A stretch of DNA of 64,000 nucleotides from Delta-02 sp964513565. GTDB taxonomy: Bacteria; Desulfobacterota; Syntrophorhabdia; Syntrophorhabdales; Syntrophorhabdaceae. Positions within the stretch are counted from its first letter, which is position 1; each line of letters starts with the position of its first letter. The position numbers and the translations under genes are program-made. Location of the stretch: positions 1 to 64,000 of the forward strand of contig CAZENE010000010.1 in the NCBI GenBank assembly GCA_964513565.1, given 5' to 3'. Below, in pieces: positions 8,241-16,572 of this stretch. A model generated the notes under the pieces. It had not been told where the DNA came from. It did no database searches and saw only the letters and a program-made list of their open reading frames with translations.

Positions 8241-9547
8241 TGGGAGGTTTCCAGAACATTGGAAAGATCCCCGAGCTAAAGCGAAGAATTATATGGACGC
8301 TGGCTTTACTCGCCGTGTATCGCGTTGGCATCCATATACCGACACCGGGAATTGACGGAAATGTCCTTGCGGGGATTTTCGAACGCGCCAAGGGAACTTT
8401 GCTCGGGTTTTTTGATATGTTTGCGGGCGGTGGCCTCGAACGCCTTTCTATTTTTGCGCTCGGGATAATGCCATACATCAGTGCTTCGATCATCCTGCAG
8501 CTCCTTACAGTTGTTATTCCGACCCTCGAGAGGTTATCGAAGGAAGGAGAAGCGGGTAGGCGGAAGATCACCCAGTATACCCGCTATGGCACTATTGTCA
8601 TAAGCATAATTCAGGGGCTTTTCATTGCTATAGGCCTTGAACAAATGCGGGGTGCCGGCGGTGAAGCGGTCGTTTTCAATCCCGGGTGGAGTTTTAGGCT
8701 GATGACAATGATCACGCTCACGGGCGGCACATCATTCATCATGTGGCTTGGTGAGCAAATAACAGAGAAAGGTATAGGCAACGGGATCTCCCTTATTATA
8801 TTCGCCGGTATCGTCGCCCGAATGCCGAACGCCATTGCTGGAACCTGGAGTCTTGTCGAAACTGGCGAGCTCAACTGGTTCATTGTCCTGGTACTTATCG
8901 TGATGATGCTCGCTGTTATCGCCTTCATTATCTTCATGGAGACCTCTCAGCGCAGAATCCCGGTGCAGTATGCGAAGCGCGTGGTGGGACGCAAGATGAT
9001 GGGCGGGCAGTCAACCCACCTTCCATTGAAAGTGAACACGGCAGGTGTTATCCCGCCGATCTTCGCATCGTCTATAATTATGTTCCCGGCAACGATCTCG
9101 AATTTTATAACGCATCCTTACGCGAAAAAAATAGCGGAGCTTTTTACACCTGGCTCGCTGCTGCACGAAATCTTCTATATCGGGTTTATTATCTTCTTCT
9201 GTTATTTTTACACGGCCATTGTTTTCAATCCGGACAATGTGGCTGACAACATGAAGAAATATGGCGGGTATATACCGGGTATAAGGCCGGGCAAGCGTAC
9301 CTCGGAATATATCGACAAAGTCCTTACAAGGATCACTTTTATTGGTGCCATATATATATCGTTTGTCTGCGTGCTGCCAACGTTGCTCGTGAAGGAATTC
9401 AATGTCCCCTTCTATTTCGGCGGAACCGCGCTTCTGATCGTTGTAGGTGTCGCTCTGGATACCATCCAGCAGATAGAATCTCATCTAATTTTAAGGCACT
9501 ATGACGGCCTGGTGAAAAAATCGCAGAGGATGAAGGGACGACGATAA
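8240..9547 (+). CDS. secY: Protein translocase subunit SecY
   Basis: 435 residues, normal for SecY, the pore of the Sec translocon in the inner membrane. Ten hydrophobic segments can be followed; landmarks are the N-terminal VGIHIPTPGID loop, the plug region GLERLSIFALGIMPYISASIILQLL, and the cytosolic MMGGQSTHLPLKVNTAGVIPPIFA and YGGYIPGIRPGKRT loops that contact SecA and the ribosome. In most bacteria adk follows secY, but here map comes next after 64 bases without a gene. Confidence 0.98.
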   Translation: MGGFQNIGKIPELKRRIIWTLALLAVYRVGIHIPTPGIDGNVLAGIFERAKGTLLGFFDMFAGGGLERLSIFALGIMPYISASIILQLLTVVIPTLERLSKEGEAGRRKITQYTRYGTIVISIIQGLFIAIGLEQMRGAGGEAVVFNPGWSFRLMTMITLTGGTSFIMWLGEQITEKGIGNGISLIIFAGIVARMPNAIAGTWSLVETGELNWFIVLVLIVMMLAVIAFIIFMETSQRRIPVQYAKRVVGRKMMGGQSTHLPLKVNTAGVIPPIFASSIIMFPATISNFITHPYAKKIAELFTPGSLLHEIFYIGFIIFFCYFYTAIVFNPDNVADNMKKYGGYIPGIRPGKRTSEYIDKVLTRITFIGAIYISFVCVLPTLLVKEFNVPFYFGGTALLIVVGVALDTIQQIESHLILRHYDGLVKKSQRMKGRR

Positions 9548-9611
9548 GAGAAGATTTTGCCGGGACCATACCGGAATTAGAGTCGCCAGATATAATGGTG
9601 GAAGTTGAAGA

Positions 9612-10361
9612 ATGATTTTTTTAAAGACGAGCGAGGAGATTGAGAAGATGCGCATCGCCAGTAGTGAGGCGATGAAAATCCTCCTTTATCTCAGGGGTTT
9701 TGTGAGAGCCGGTGTCAGGACGATGGATCTTGAGAGTGTGTGTGAAAAGAAACTGAAAGAGGCAGGAAATTTTAAACCTGCTTTCAAGGGTTACAACGGA
9801 TTTCCCTATTGCCTCTGTATTTCGGTGAATGACGAAGTTGTTCACGGAATGCCGTCTGAACGGCAGCTTAAAGAGAATGATATCGTGAGCATTGATTTTG
9901 GCGTTCTTTACGAAGGATACTATGGAGACTGTGCAATGACATATGCCGTGGGAGGCATTTCGAAAGCCGCGCAGAAGCTTCTTGACGTTACAGAGGAGGC
10001 TCTTTACCGGGGTATTGCCGAAGCCTGTGAAGGCAATCGGCTCCACGACATATCTCATGCTATACAAGAACATGTCGAGGCATTCAAGTTTTCGGTCGTA
10101 CGTGAATTTGTAGGCCACGGGATAGGAAGAAGCCTCCATGAGGATCCCCAGATACCCAATTACGGAACGAAAGGAACGGGTATCAGGTTAAAACCGGGAA
10201 TGGTTTTGGCTATAGAACCGATGGTCAATATAGGTAATAGCGACATATTTATAAAAGATAACGGATGGACGGCCGCAACAAAGGACGGAAGTCTGTCGGC
10301 TCATTTTGAACATACAGTGGCCGTTACGAATAACGGCCCCGTAATATTGAGCAAAGCATAG
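9612..10361 (+). CDS. map: Methionine aminopeptidase, type I
   Basis: 249 residues, the size of the type Ia enzyme that removes N-terminal Met from new proteins. The five metal ligands can be read: Asp in SIDFGVLYEGYYGDCAM (two Asp), His in GHGIGRSLHE, Glu in AIEPMVNIG and Glu in AHFEHTVAV. It lies between secY and infA as in many bacteria. Ribosome site GGAAG lies upstream of the ATG. Confidence 0.97.
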   Translation: MIFLKTSEEIEKMRIASSEAMKILLYLRGFVRAGVRTMDLESVCEKKLKEAGNFKPAFKGYNGFPYCLCISVNDEVVHGMPSERQLKENDIVSIDFGVLYEGYYGDCAMTYAVGGISKAAQKLLDVTEEALYRGIAEACEGNRLHDISHAIQEHVEAFKFSVVREFVGHGIGRSLHEDPQIPNYGTKGTGIRLKPGMVLAIEPMVNIGNSDIFIKDNGWTAATKDGSLSAHFEHTVAVTNNGPVILSKA

Positions 10362-10370
10362 AGAGGTAAA

Positions 10371-10589
10371 ATGCCAAAAGGCGAAGGAATTGAAATAGAG
10401 GGAACGGTTGTTGAGCCGTTGCCAAATGCCATGTTCAGGGTAGAACTTCCCAATGGGCACAGGGTGCTGGCCCATGTATCGGGAAAGATGCGCATGCATT
10501 ATATCAAGATATTGCGCGGAGACAAGGTAGTTGTAGAATTATCACCGTATGACCTTACACGAGGCAGGATCATATATCGGGTTAAGTAG
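10371..10589 (+). CDS. infA: Translation initiation factor IF-1
   Basis: 72 residues, exactly the IF-1 length, forming one S1-like OB fold: VVEPLPNAMFRVELPNGHRVLAHVSGKMR and SPYDLTRGRIIYR are diagnostic. It occupies the A site during initiation. AGAGGT precedes the ATG by a few bases; rpmJ follows ten bases later. Confidence 0.97.
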   Translation: MPKGEGIEIEGTVVEPLPNAMFRVELPNGHRVLAHVSGKMRMHYIKILRGDKVVVELSPYDLTRGRIIYRVK

Positions 10590-10598
10590 GAGGAAATC

Positions 10599-10712
10599 AT
10601 GAAGGTAAAACCTTCGGTGAAGGTAAGATGCGACAAATGCAAGATCATTAAGCGTAAGGGTGTTGTCAGGATCATATGCGAGAACCCCAAGCATAAACAG
10701 AAACAGGGCTAA
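10599..10712 (+). CDS. rpmJ: 50S ribosomal protein L36, zinc type
   Basis: 37 residues, too short for most automated screens. It reads MKVKPSVKVRCDKCKI and then carries RIICENPKHKQKQG. Cys11, Cys14, Cys27 and His32 form the zinc ribbon of the C+ L36 type. TAGGAGGAAATC in front of the ATG is a strong ribosome site. It sits between infA and rpsM in the conserved order. Confidence 0.97.
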   Translation: MKVKPSVKVRCDKCKIIKRKGVVRIICENPKHKQKQG

Positions 10713-10723
10713 GGAGGTAAAAC

Positions 10724-11089
10724 GTGGCACGAATTGCAGGTGTTGACATACCCAGAGACAAGAGAATTGAGGTTGCCCTGACCTATATTTACGGAATCGG
10801 TAGGACACTTTCCAATAAGATCCTGGTGCAGGCTGGGATCGATCCGGACAAGAGAACGCATACACTTCTTGATGATGAGATCGCAAAGATCAGGGACATA
10901 CTCGAGAATGAGTATAAGGTTGAAGGTGATCTGAGAAAAGAAGTGAGCATGAATATAAAGAGGCTCATGGATATTGGATGTTACCGTGGCCTTCGGCACA
11001 GGAGAAGCCTTCCTGTGCACGGGCAGAGAACACGGACGAATTCCCGGACCCGGAAAGGCCCGAGAAAAACATCGATGAAACGAAAATAA
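10724..11089 (+). CDS. rpsM: 30S ribosomal protein S13
   Basis: 121 residues from a GTG start behind AAGGAGG. The signature elements are ARIAGVDIPRDKRIEVALTYIYGIG near the N-terminus and HRRSLPVHGQRTRTNSRTRKGPRKT at the basic tail that reaches the tRNAs. It opens the alpha operon. Confidence 0.98.
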   Translation: MARIAGVDIPRDKRIEVALTYIYGIGRTLSNKILVQAGIDPDKRTHTLLDDEIAKIRDILENEYKVEGDLRKEVSMNIKRLMDIGCYRGLRHRRSLPVHGQRTRTNSRTRKGPRKTSMKRK

Positions 11090-11105
11090 CGACGAGAGGG
11101 CGTAA

Positions 11106-11495
11106 ATGGCGAAAGTCAGAAGAAGTGGCAAAAAGAAAGTAAAAAAGAATATACCCGTCGGTGGAGCATATATACAGTCAAGTTTTAACAATACCATTAT
11201 CACGATCACTGACCCGCAGGGGAATGTCGTGTCGTGGTCGAGCGGCGGAGTTGTCGGTTTCAAGGGATCGAGAAAAAGCACGCCGTTCGCTGCTCAGCTG
11301 GCTGCTGAAAATGCTGCAAGGAAGGCAATGGAACATGGGCTCAGAACAGTTGACGTCTATGTGAAAGGCCCTGGGGCAGGACGTGAAGCCGCTCTTCGTG
11401 CACTGCAGAGCGCCGGTTTGAAGATACACCTGATCCGCGACGTTACGCCTATTCCTCATAACGGGTGCAGACCGCCGAAACGCAGAAGAGTTTAA
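11106..11495 (+). CDS. rpsK: 30S ribosomal protein S11
   Basis: 129 residues. Typical S11 elements: QSSFNNTIITITDPQGNVVSWSS, FKGSRKSTPFAAQ and the C-terminal IRDVTPIPHNGCRPPKRRRV. S11 shapes the 30S platform near the E site. Confidence 0.98.
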   Translation: MAKVRRSGKKKVKKNIPVGGAYIQSSFNNTIITITDPQGNVVSWSSGGVVGFKGSRKSTPFAAQLAAENAARKAMEHGLRTVDVYVKGPGAGREAALRALQSAGLKIHLIRDVTPIPHNGCRPPKRRRV

Positions 11496-11506
11496 AGGAG
11501 GCAAAA

Positions 11507-12127
11507 TTGTCACGTTACGTTGGACCAGTATGCAAATTATGCAGGAGAGAAGGCATAAAGCTATTTCTGAAGGGAGAACGATGCTTCACTGAAAAATGCG
11601 CGATTGAAAAGAGAAATTACCCGCCCGGGCAGCATGTCGATACGAAGGGCAAGGTTATGGAATACGCAATGCGGCTTCGTGAAAAACAACGGGCCCGCAG
11701 GATTTATGGGCTGAGCGAAAAGCAGTTCAAAAGATTTTTCACCATGGCTGAGCGCAAAGAGGGGATCACCGGTACAAATTTTCTCATTCTCCTTGAGAGA
11801 AGAATTGATAATATGGTGTTCCGCCTCGGTTTTGCAACATCTCACGCCGAAGCCCGGCAGCTTGTCTCGCACAAGCATGTAGCGGTTAACGGCAAAACCG
11901 TGAGTTCATCTTCATATATGGTTAAAGTCGGAGACGTTATAGAGGTCAGGCATAAAAATCTGCCTTCGGTCATCAATGCTCTGGAATCGGTTGTTCGCAG
12001 AGGAATTCCTGCCTGGATCGACCTTGACAAAGATAATATGAAAGGTACGATTAAACTACTCCCGACACGTGACGATATTACATTGCCCATTAAAGAACAG
12101 CTGATCGTAGAATACTATTCCAGGTAG
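11507..12127 (+). CDS. rpsD: 30S ribosomal protein S4, zinc type
   Basis: 206 residues from TTG at 11507, which follows AAAGGAGGCAAAA; an upstream in-frame ATG at 11465 lies inside rpsK and adds residues foreign to S4. The N-terminus carries a Cys cluster (CKLC near residue 9-12, then a C and a C about 20 residues later), the zinc-binding form absent in E. coli. An S4 RNA-binding domain with RLGFATSHAEARQLVSHKHVAVNG follows near residues 100-150. Confidence 0.97.
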   Translation: MSRYVGPVCKLCRREGIKLFLKGERCFTEKCAIEKRNYPPGQHVDTKGKVMEYAMRLREKQRARRIYGLSEKQFKRFFTMAERKEGITGTNFLILLERRIDNMVFRLGFATSHAEARQLVSHKHVAVNGKTVSSSSYMVKVGDVIEVRHKNLPSVINALESVVRRGIPAWIDLDKDNMKGTIKLLPTRDDITLPIKEQLIVEYYSR

Positions 12128-12149
12128 TTACCTACCCCAAGGAGGGTAC

Positions 12150-13175
12150 ATGCCTATGTTTGAAAAAAACTGGCAGGAGCTTATCAGGCCAACCAAGATC
12201 GAGATAGAGAAGAAGGAAAACGATTACGTAAAGTTTTCTACCGAGCCTTTTGAAAGAGGTTATGGCGTTACGATCGGCAATTCTCTTCGCAGGGTATTGC
12301 TTTCCTCGATCATGGGCGCTGCTATAACATCGGTCTGGATAGACTCTGTTGACCACGAATTTTCAACAGTTCGCGGAGTCAAAGAAGATGTTACCGAGAT
12401 TATCCTTAATCTCAAGAAAGTTGTCATCAGAATGACCGACGATAAGCCTGCTCTTTTAAAGATCGATACCAAAGGAAAAAAAGATATCATAGCGGGTGAT
12501 ATTACCCACGACGGCGGCGTCGAGGTAATAAACCCTGATCTGCATATTGCTACTTTATCGAGTGATTCTAGGCTTTACATGGAAATGAAGGCAAAACTTG
12601 GCAGGGGCTATCAGCCGTCCGAGCAGAACCTTGATGAAGCGGAACCAATCGGTACAATACCGATCGATGCGATATTTTCACCGATAAGAAAAGTGAGCCA
12701 CAATGTAAGTCAGGCGCGCGTCGGTCGCCGCACGGATTATGACAGATTGACCATGGAGATCTGGACCGATGGCAGCGTGGACCCGCTCGATGCCCTTTCG
12801 TTTGCAGCCAAGATAATAAAAGAGCAAATGCGAATCTTCATCAACTTTGATGAAATAGAAGAAGCCGAATCCGCAGAAGAAAGAGGTCAGGATAAGACTG
12901 ATTTCAACGAAAACCTTTATCGCAGCGTCGATGAACTGGAATTATCGGTCAGAAGCGCGAACTGCCTGAAGAACGCGGATATAAAATATATTGGAGAACT
13001 GGTTCAGAAGACGGAGCAGGAGATTCTCATGACCAAGAATTTTGGAAGGAAATCCTTGAATGAGATCAAGGAAATTCTGTCTTGCATGGGCCTCCGGCTT
13101 GGTTTAAAATTAGACACTTTTCCATCGAGAGAAGAACTTGACAAGATGGTTCTTAAGAAAAAAGATCACATGTAG
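12150..13175 (+). CDS. rpoA: RNA polymerase alpha subunit
   Basis: 341 residues, usual alpha length. The N-terminal dimerisation domain has FERGYGVTIGNSLRRVLLSS near residue 35-55. The C-terminal domain (about 255-325) has DELELSVRSANCLKNADIKYIGELV and NFGRKSLNEIKEIL, which binds UP elements and activators. Located between rpsD and rplQ, as in most bacteria. AAGGAGGGT upstream of the ATG. Confidence 0.98.
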   Translation: MPMFEKNWQELIRPTKIEIEKKENDYVKFSTEPFERGYGVTIGNSLRRVLLSSIMGAAITSVWIDSVDHEFSTVRGVKEDVTEIILNLKKVVIRMTDDKPALLKIDTKGKKDIIAGDITHDGGVEVINPDLHIATLSSDSRLYMEMKAKLGRGYQPSEQNLDEAEPIGTIPIDAIFSPIRKVSHNVSQARVGRRTDYDRLTMEIWTDGSVDPLDALSFAAKIIKEQMRIFINFDEIEEAESAEERGQDKTDFNENLYRSVDELELSVRSANCLKNADIKYIGELVQKTEQEILMTKNFGRKSLNEIKEILSCMGLRLGLKLDTFPSREELDKMVLKKKDHM

Positions 13176-13185
13176 GGGTTGACCA

Positions 13186-13740
13186 ATGAGGCATCAGAAT
13201 AGAGTGAAGAAAATGAATCGAACGAAGGCACATAAGAAGGCTTTATTCATGAACCTTGCCAATGCTCTTTTCGATCATGAAAGTATAAAGACAACGAATC
13301 CGAAGGCAATGGAGCTGAGAAAAGTGGCCGACAAGCTCATCACGCTAGCGAAGAAGAAAGATCTTCATTCTTTGCGCTTGGCCTTCGCTTTCTTGAGGGA
13401 CAAAAAGGTCGTGCGGAAGCTGTTTAACGATATCGGTGACCGGTACACCGCCATAAACGGCGGCTATACCCGTGTTGTCAAGATAGGCCTGAGGAAAGGA
13501 GATGCCGCCCCGATGGCCATAATCGAGTTGACGCAGAAGAAGGAACCCGAGAAAGAACAGGAAAAAGGCAAGGTCAAACCGAAGAAGGAAACAAAGGCAA
13601 AGGCTCCGAAAGAAAAGAAAGAAAAGGCGCCAGTGAAGAAACAAGCCACAAAAGACGCCTCGGGTGACGAAAAACCGAAGAGAACACGCAAGCCGAAGGC
13701 CGATAAAAACGTAGAAGAACCGAAGACAGACCAAGCATAA
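13186..13740 (+). CDS. rplQ: 50S ribosomal protein L17 with Lys-rich tail
   Basis: 184 residues. Residues 1-117 are a normal L17 (NRTKAHKKALFMNLANALFDHESIKTT near the start, DRYTAINGGYTRVVKIGLRKGDAAPMAIIEL near the end). E. coli L17 stops at 127 residues; here a further stretch of about 65 residues is almost entirely Lys, Glu, Pro, Ala and Thr. The tail is likely disordered and may extend from the ribosome surface. Last gene of the alpha operon. Confidence 0.95.
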   Translation: MRHQNRVKKMNRTKAHKKALFMNLANALFDHESIKTTNPKAMELRKVADKLITLAKKKDLHSLRLAFAFLRDKKVVRKLFNDIGDRYTAINGGYTRVVKIGLRKGDAAPMAIIELTQKKEPEKEQEKGKVKPKKETKAKAPKEKKEKAPVKKQATKDASGDEKPKRTRKPKADKNVEEPKTDQA

Positions 13741-13751
13741 ACTGATATAAT
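13723..13751 (+). promoter_or_regulatory. Putative sigma-70 promoter for tRNA-Gln
   Basis: A perfect TATAAT lies at 13746-13751, and AAGACA at 13723-13728 (four of six matches to TTGACA) is 17 bases upstream of it. A start would fall about 10 bases before the mature tRNA 5' end. Part of the -35 hexamer lies in the rplQ coding sequence. Inferred from sequence only. Confidence 0.5.
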
Positions 13752-13768
13752 ATTAGAATTGAAGTGAT

Positions 13769-13842
13769 TGGGAGATCGTTCAACGGCAGGACAACGGACT
13801 CTGACTCCGTGAATCAAGGTTCAAATCCTTGTCTCCCAGCCA
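13769..13842 (+). tRNA. glnU: tRNA-Gln (anticodon CTG)
   Basis: A full cloverleaf can be drawn: acceptor TGGGAGA/TCTCCCA, anticodon stem ACGGA/TCCGT with loop CTCTGAC (anticodon CTG, reading CAG), T-arm around GGTTCAAATCC, discriminator G and encoded CCA at 13840-13842. It is probably transcribed from its own promoter and ends at the terminator that follows. Its 3' end is duplicated in degenerate form at 24062-24104, which suggests it was the integration target of a mobile element. Confidence 0.95.
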
Positions 13843-13851
13843 AATAAAATC

Positions 13852-13887
13852 AAGGGGTTAGCCGACATCCGGTTAGTCCTTTTTTTT
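13852..13887 (+). terminator. Intrinsic terminator after tRNA-Gln
   Basis: The arms AAGGGGTTAGCCG and CGGTTAGTCCTTT pair over 13 positions (four G-U pairs) around the five-base loop ACATC and run into eight T. This is the strongest terminator-like hairpin in the window and closes the ribosomal/tRNA transcription unit. Confidence 0.8.
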
Positions 13888-14102
13888 CATGAAGGGCAAA
13901 GTGTTGCCATAAATTCGCCACAAATCAGACGAGCCTCCAGCATACCCTTCTTTTGGCCTAACACGTTGATAGGCAGAAGCGCCGCATCCATATTCCCTGC
14001 GGGCTTTAGATGAAAAGGGCGTCCGTGCCGGGCATTCTTTAAGCAGTTGCAAACGAAAACGGTTCCTGATATAAACCATAAGGCTGTCTCAGTCACGAGG
14101 CG

Positions 14103-14121
14103 GGTTCACGCTGGTTCACGC
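14103..14121 (+). repeat. Tandem GGTTCACGC repeat before operon
   Basis: The nonamer GGTTCACGC occurs at 14103-14111 and again at 14113-14121, with a ten-base period (one helical turn). It ends about eight bases before the GGAGGT ribosome site of the 14139 gene. It could be an activator or repressor site for the operon, or lie in the 5' leader; no promoter is clear. Confidence 0.35.
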
Positions 14122-14138
14122 CGCCAACGGAGGTAATT

Positions 14139-15443
14139 ATGATGACAGTACGGCAGGCAAGGGTCACGCTTTCCGTTGAGACCGATATGAAGTTCCTTCC
14201 CCTCGTAATCTCTTTTGCCGAATCATCTTCGCGTATATTCGGCCTTGCAGAGAAAGATGCGCTTAGACTGAGCCTTGCCACGGAAGAGGTCTTCGTTTAT
14301 CTTTGCCGGATGACCGGGGAGCCGGGCCCGGTAAGACTGACAATGGTGAACGGCCATTACTACGCCCAACTGGAGTTTGTCTTTGCGGACATCGATTTCG
14401 ACCCGCGTGCATTCAACATAACTGCCCGGGTATTACCCGTTGAAGAACAGATGGAGGAGATGGGGCTTTTGATTGCCTCGCGGTCCGTGGACAGGATGTC
14501 CATTTTCCGTAATGCCATAGAGGGCACCGGACTCAGGCTAACCAAGGAAAAGACATATTCGGAAGCCGGGCCGTGGGAAAACCGGGAGAGTCCGGAGGCG
14601 ACCGGCCTGTCTTTCGTTTCGCCCGGAGAGGAGGACCTGAGGGCCCTTGCAAGGTCCATTGTGAGTGGCTATGATCCTTTCGTGTATCGCAAAGATTTTC
14701 GTTTTCCCGGTAAGGTCGTGGACATGGTAGAGAGCGGGGAGTTCGGTGTTATAGTTGCAACAGACTGGAAGGGAAGGATTGCCGGGGGGATGATCTGGCA
14801 TTATGTCGAAACATCAATGATAGAATGCTATGGTCCCTATGTTTTCCTTGCGGAGGGAAGAGAAGACGTTGCGCAGGGTCTTGTTGCCGGCACTATTGCC
14901 GCGGTTGCAAAGTCGGAAGCCGTTTTTCTGATGAACAGGCAGGCAACGAAAGATCTTCCCTCCGGTTACTTCGAGGAACTCGGTAGCATCGATGTTATCC
15001 AAGCCGGACAAAAAAAGCTCTGGCGTTTCCTTTTTCGCCAGCTCAAAGAAGACACAGGGTGTAAGGTCTACTCGCATTCCGGTCTGGAAGGATTTCTCAA
15101 AGAGCAGTACAGGAGGCATTTCCTTCCGCGCGAGATAGTTCCCGTGCAGTACGAGGGTGAGCGGCAGAATCCGCACTCTGTTTTCGGCGCGGACTTCCGG
15201 CACAACCAGGACCTCGTCGTTCTCACTCCTCTCTGGGACGGGGCGGATGCCCGGGACAACCTTGCCCGGCATGTTGATGTTCTGCGAGCCGAAGGACTGG
15301 AGAACATATTGCTCGCGATCGACCTTGGCCATGGGTGGCAGGCAAGACTTTACCCGGTCATCGCAGCCTGCGGTTTTGAGGCGGCCCTCCTGATGCCATA
15401 CCAGGGGAAGGCCGACGTGGTCTTTTTCACATGGAGAGGTTAG
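14139..15443 (+). CDS. RsbW-like ATPase domain fused to GNAT-like domain
   Basis: 434 residues, no named homologue recognised. Residues about 5-110 resemble the HATPase domain of RsbW/SpoIIAB-type anti-sigma kinases (DALRLSLATEEVFVYL would be the N-box helix). Residues about 160-430 look like an N-acyltransferase fold: VIVATDWKGRIAGGMIWHY is a typical GNAT beta hairpin, followed by a C-terminal half related in layout to the protein at 21401. The substrate is unknown. GGAGGTAATT precedes the ATG; a second ATG directly follows. First gene of a seven-gene operon; four bases separate it from the next gene. Confidence 0.75.
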   Translation: MMTVRQARVTLSVETDMKFLPLVISFAESSSRIFGLAEKDALRLSLATEEVFVYLCRMTGEPGPVRLTMVNGHYYAQLEFVFADIDFDPRAFNITARVLPVEEQMEEMGLLIASRSVDRMSIFRNAIEGTGLRLTKEKTYSEAGPWENRESPEATGLSFVSPGEEDLRALARSIVSGYDPFVYRKDFRFPGKVVDMVESGEFGVIVATDWKGRIAGGMIWHYVETSMIECYGPYVFLAEGREDVAQGLVAGTIAAVAKSEAVFLMNRQATKDLPSGYFEELGSIDVIQAGQKKLWRFLFRQLKEDTGCKVYSHSGLEGFLKEQYRRHFLPREIVPVQYEGERQNPHSVFGADFRHNQDLVVLTPLWDGADARDNLARHVDVLRAEGLENILLAIDLGHGWQARLYPVIAACGFEAALLMPYQGKADVVFFTWRG

Positions 15444-15447
15444 CCCC

Positions 15448-16572
15448 ATGTTCAATGTTCCCCTTAACAGGCTTGTTCCGGAATACATAAAAAAATTCGA
15501 ACCCTACATACCCAGCAAGCCCGACTTGGAACTGATGAGGCTTTACAATGTCGATCATCTCTGGCGGCTGAACAATAACGAGAACCCGCTCGGCCCGCCC
15601 GAGGCTTCGGCAAGGATCATCGAGCGATTTCCACGGATACGGGCGAGCATTTACCCCAGCGGCGACGCATACTACCTGCGGGTGAGGCTCGCCGAGAAAT
15701 TCTGCATTGATCCGGACCAGATCATATTCGGCAACGGGGCTAACGAGGCGATCGCTTTCGTCATCAAGGCGTTTTGCCAGGAGGGAGATAATATCGTCAC
15801 AGCAGACAAAACTTTCGCCGTTTACGAGTGGATTGCCGAATTCTCGGGCTTTGAGGCGAGGCTAGTGCCGCTCAAAGATTTCAGTTTTGATGATCGGGGG
15901 ATGCTCGACCGCATAGATGAAAAGACAAAAATCCTCTTTGTATGTAATCCCAATAATCCCACAGGGACTTACTGGGGCGAAGATAGGCTGCGGCATTTCC
16001 TCGATGCCGTTGCCGGGAGACGGATCGTGGTCGTCGATGAGGCATACTGCGAGTTCGTAGAGGCCGCCGATTACCCCGACGGCATGAGGCTGCTCAAGGA
16101 ATACCCCAACCTCGTGACATTCCGGACATTTTCGAAAATGTACGGCCTGGCGGGGCTTCGTATAGGCTACTTGGCCGGGAGCCGGAATGTTGTCGACGTT
16201 ATACGGCGCACTTGCGTCGTATACTCGGTCAACACCGTTGCCCAGGACGCAGCGCTCGCGGCGATCGGCGATGACGAACATGTAGCCAGGACGCGGCGGC
16301 ATATCAGGGACGAAAAGGCATATCTTGTGCGGGAACTGAGTTCCCTCGGCCTTGAAACTCAAGCGGGGGAGGGTTGCTACGTCATGGTCAGGGTTCCCGT
16401 GAGCGATACGCTCATCTACAGGCAGCTCATGTCGAAAGGGGTCATGATCCGGACGATGACGGGTTTTCGTTTCCCCAACTGGATACGTGTAAGCATCGGT
16501 GTCCACAAGGCAATGGAGGCATTTATCGAAGGTATCGCGGAGATATTGCGCGACAGGGGATTGGTTAAATGA
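15448..16572 (+). CDS. HisC-like PLP aminotransferase
   Basis: 374 residues, a fold-type I (class I/II) aminotransferase closest in motifs to histidinol-phosphate aminotransferase: NNNENPLGPP near residue 38, YPSGDAYYLRVRLAEK, FGNGANEAI, VCNPNNPTGTYWG and the Schiff-base lysine Lys230 in TFSKMYGLAGLRIGYL. It may serve histidine synthesis, but no other his gene is near, and HisC-like enzymes also act on other amino acids, on threonine phosphate and on aromatic substrates. It sits in the island operon and overlaps the next start by four bases. Confidence 0.9.
   Translation: MFNVPLNRLVPEYIKKFEPYIPSKPDLELMRLYNVDHLWRLNNNENPLGPPEASARIIERFPRIRASIYPSGDAYYLRVRLAEKFCIDPDQIIFGNGANEAIAFVIKAFCQEGDNIVTADKTFAVYEWIAEFSGFEARLVPLKDFSFDDRGMLDRIDEKTKILFVCNPNNPTGTYWGEDRLRHFLDAVAGRRIVVVDEAYCEFVEAADYPDGMRLLKEYPNLVTFRTFSKMYGLAGLRIGYLAGSRNVVDVIRRTCVVYSVNTVAQDAALAAIGDDEHVARTRRHIRDEKAYLVRELSSLGLETQAGEGCYVMVRVPVSDTLIYRQLMSKGVMIRTMTGFRFPNWIRVSIGVHKAMEAFIEGIAEILRDRGLVK

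Noticed and set aside
13873..14079. Integrase remnant next to tRNA-Gln
   Set aside because: The short minus-strand frames there show no tyrosine-recombinase box (R, HxxR, Y) and look random.
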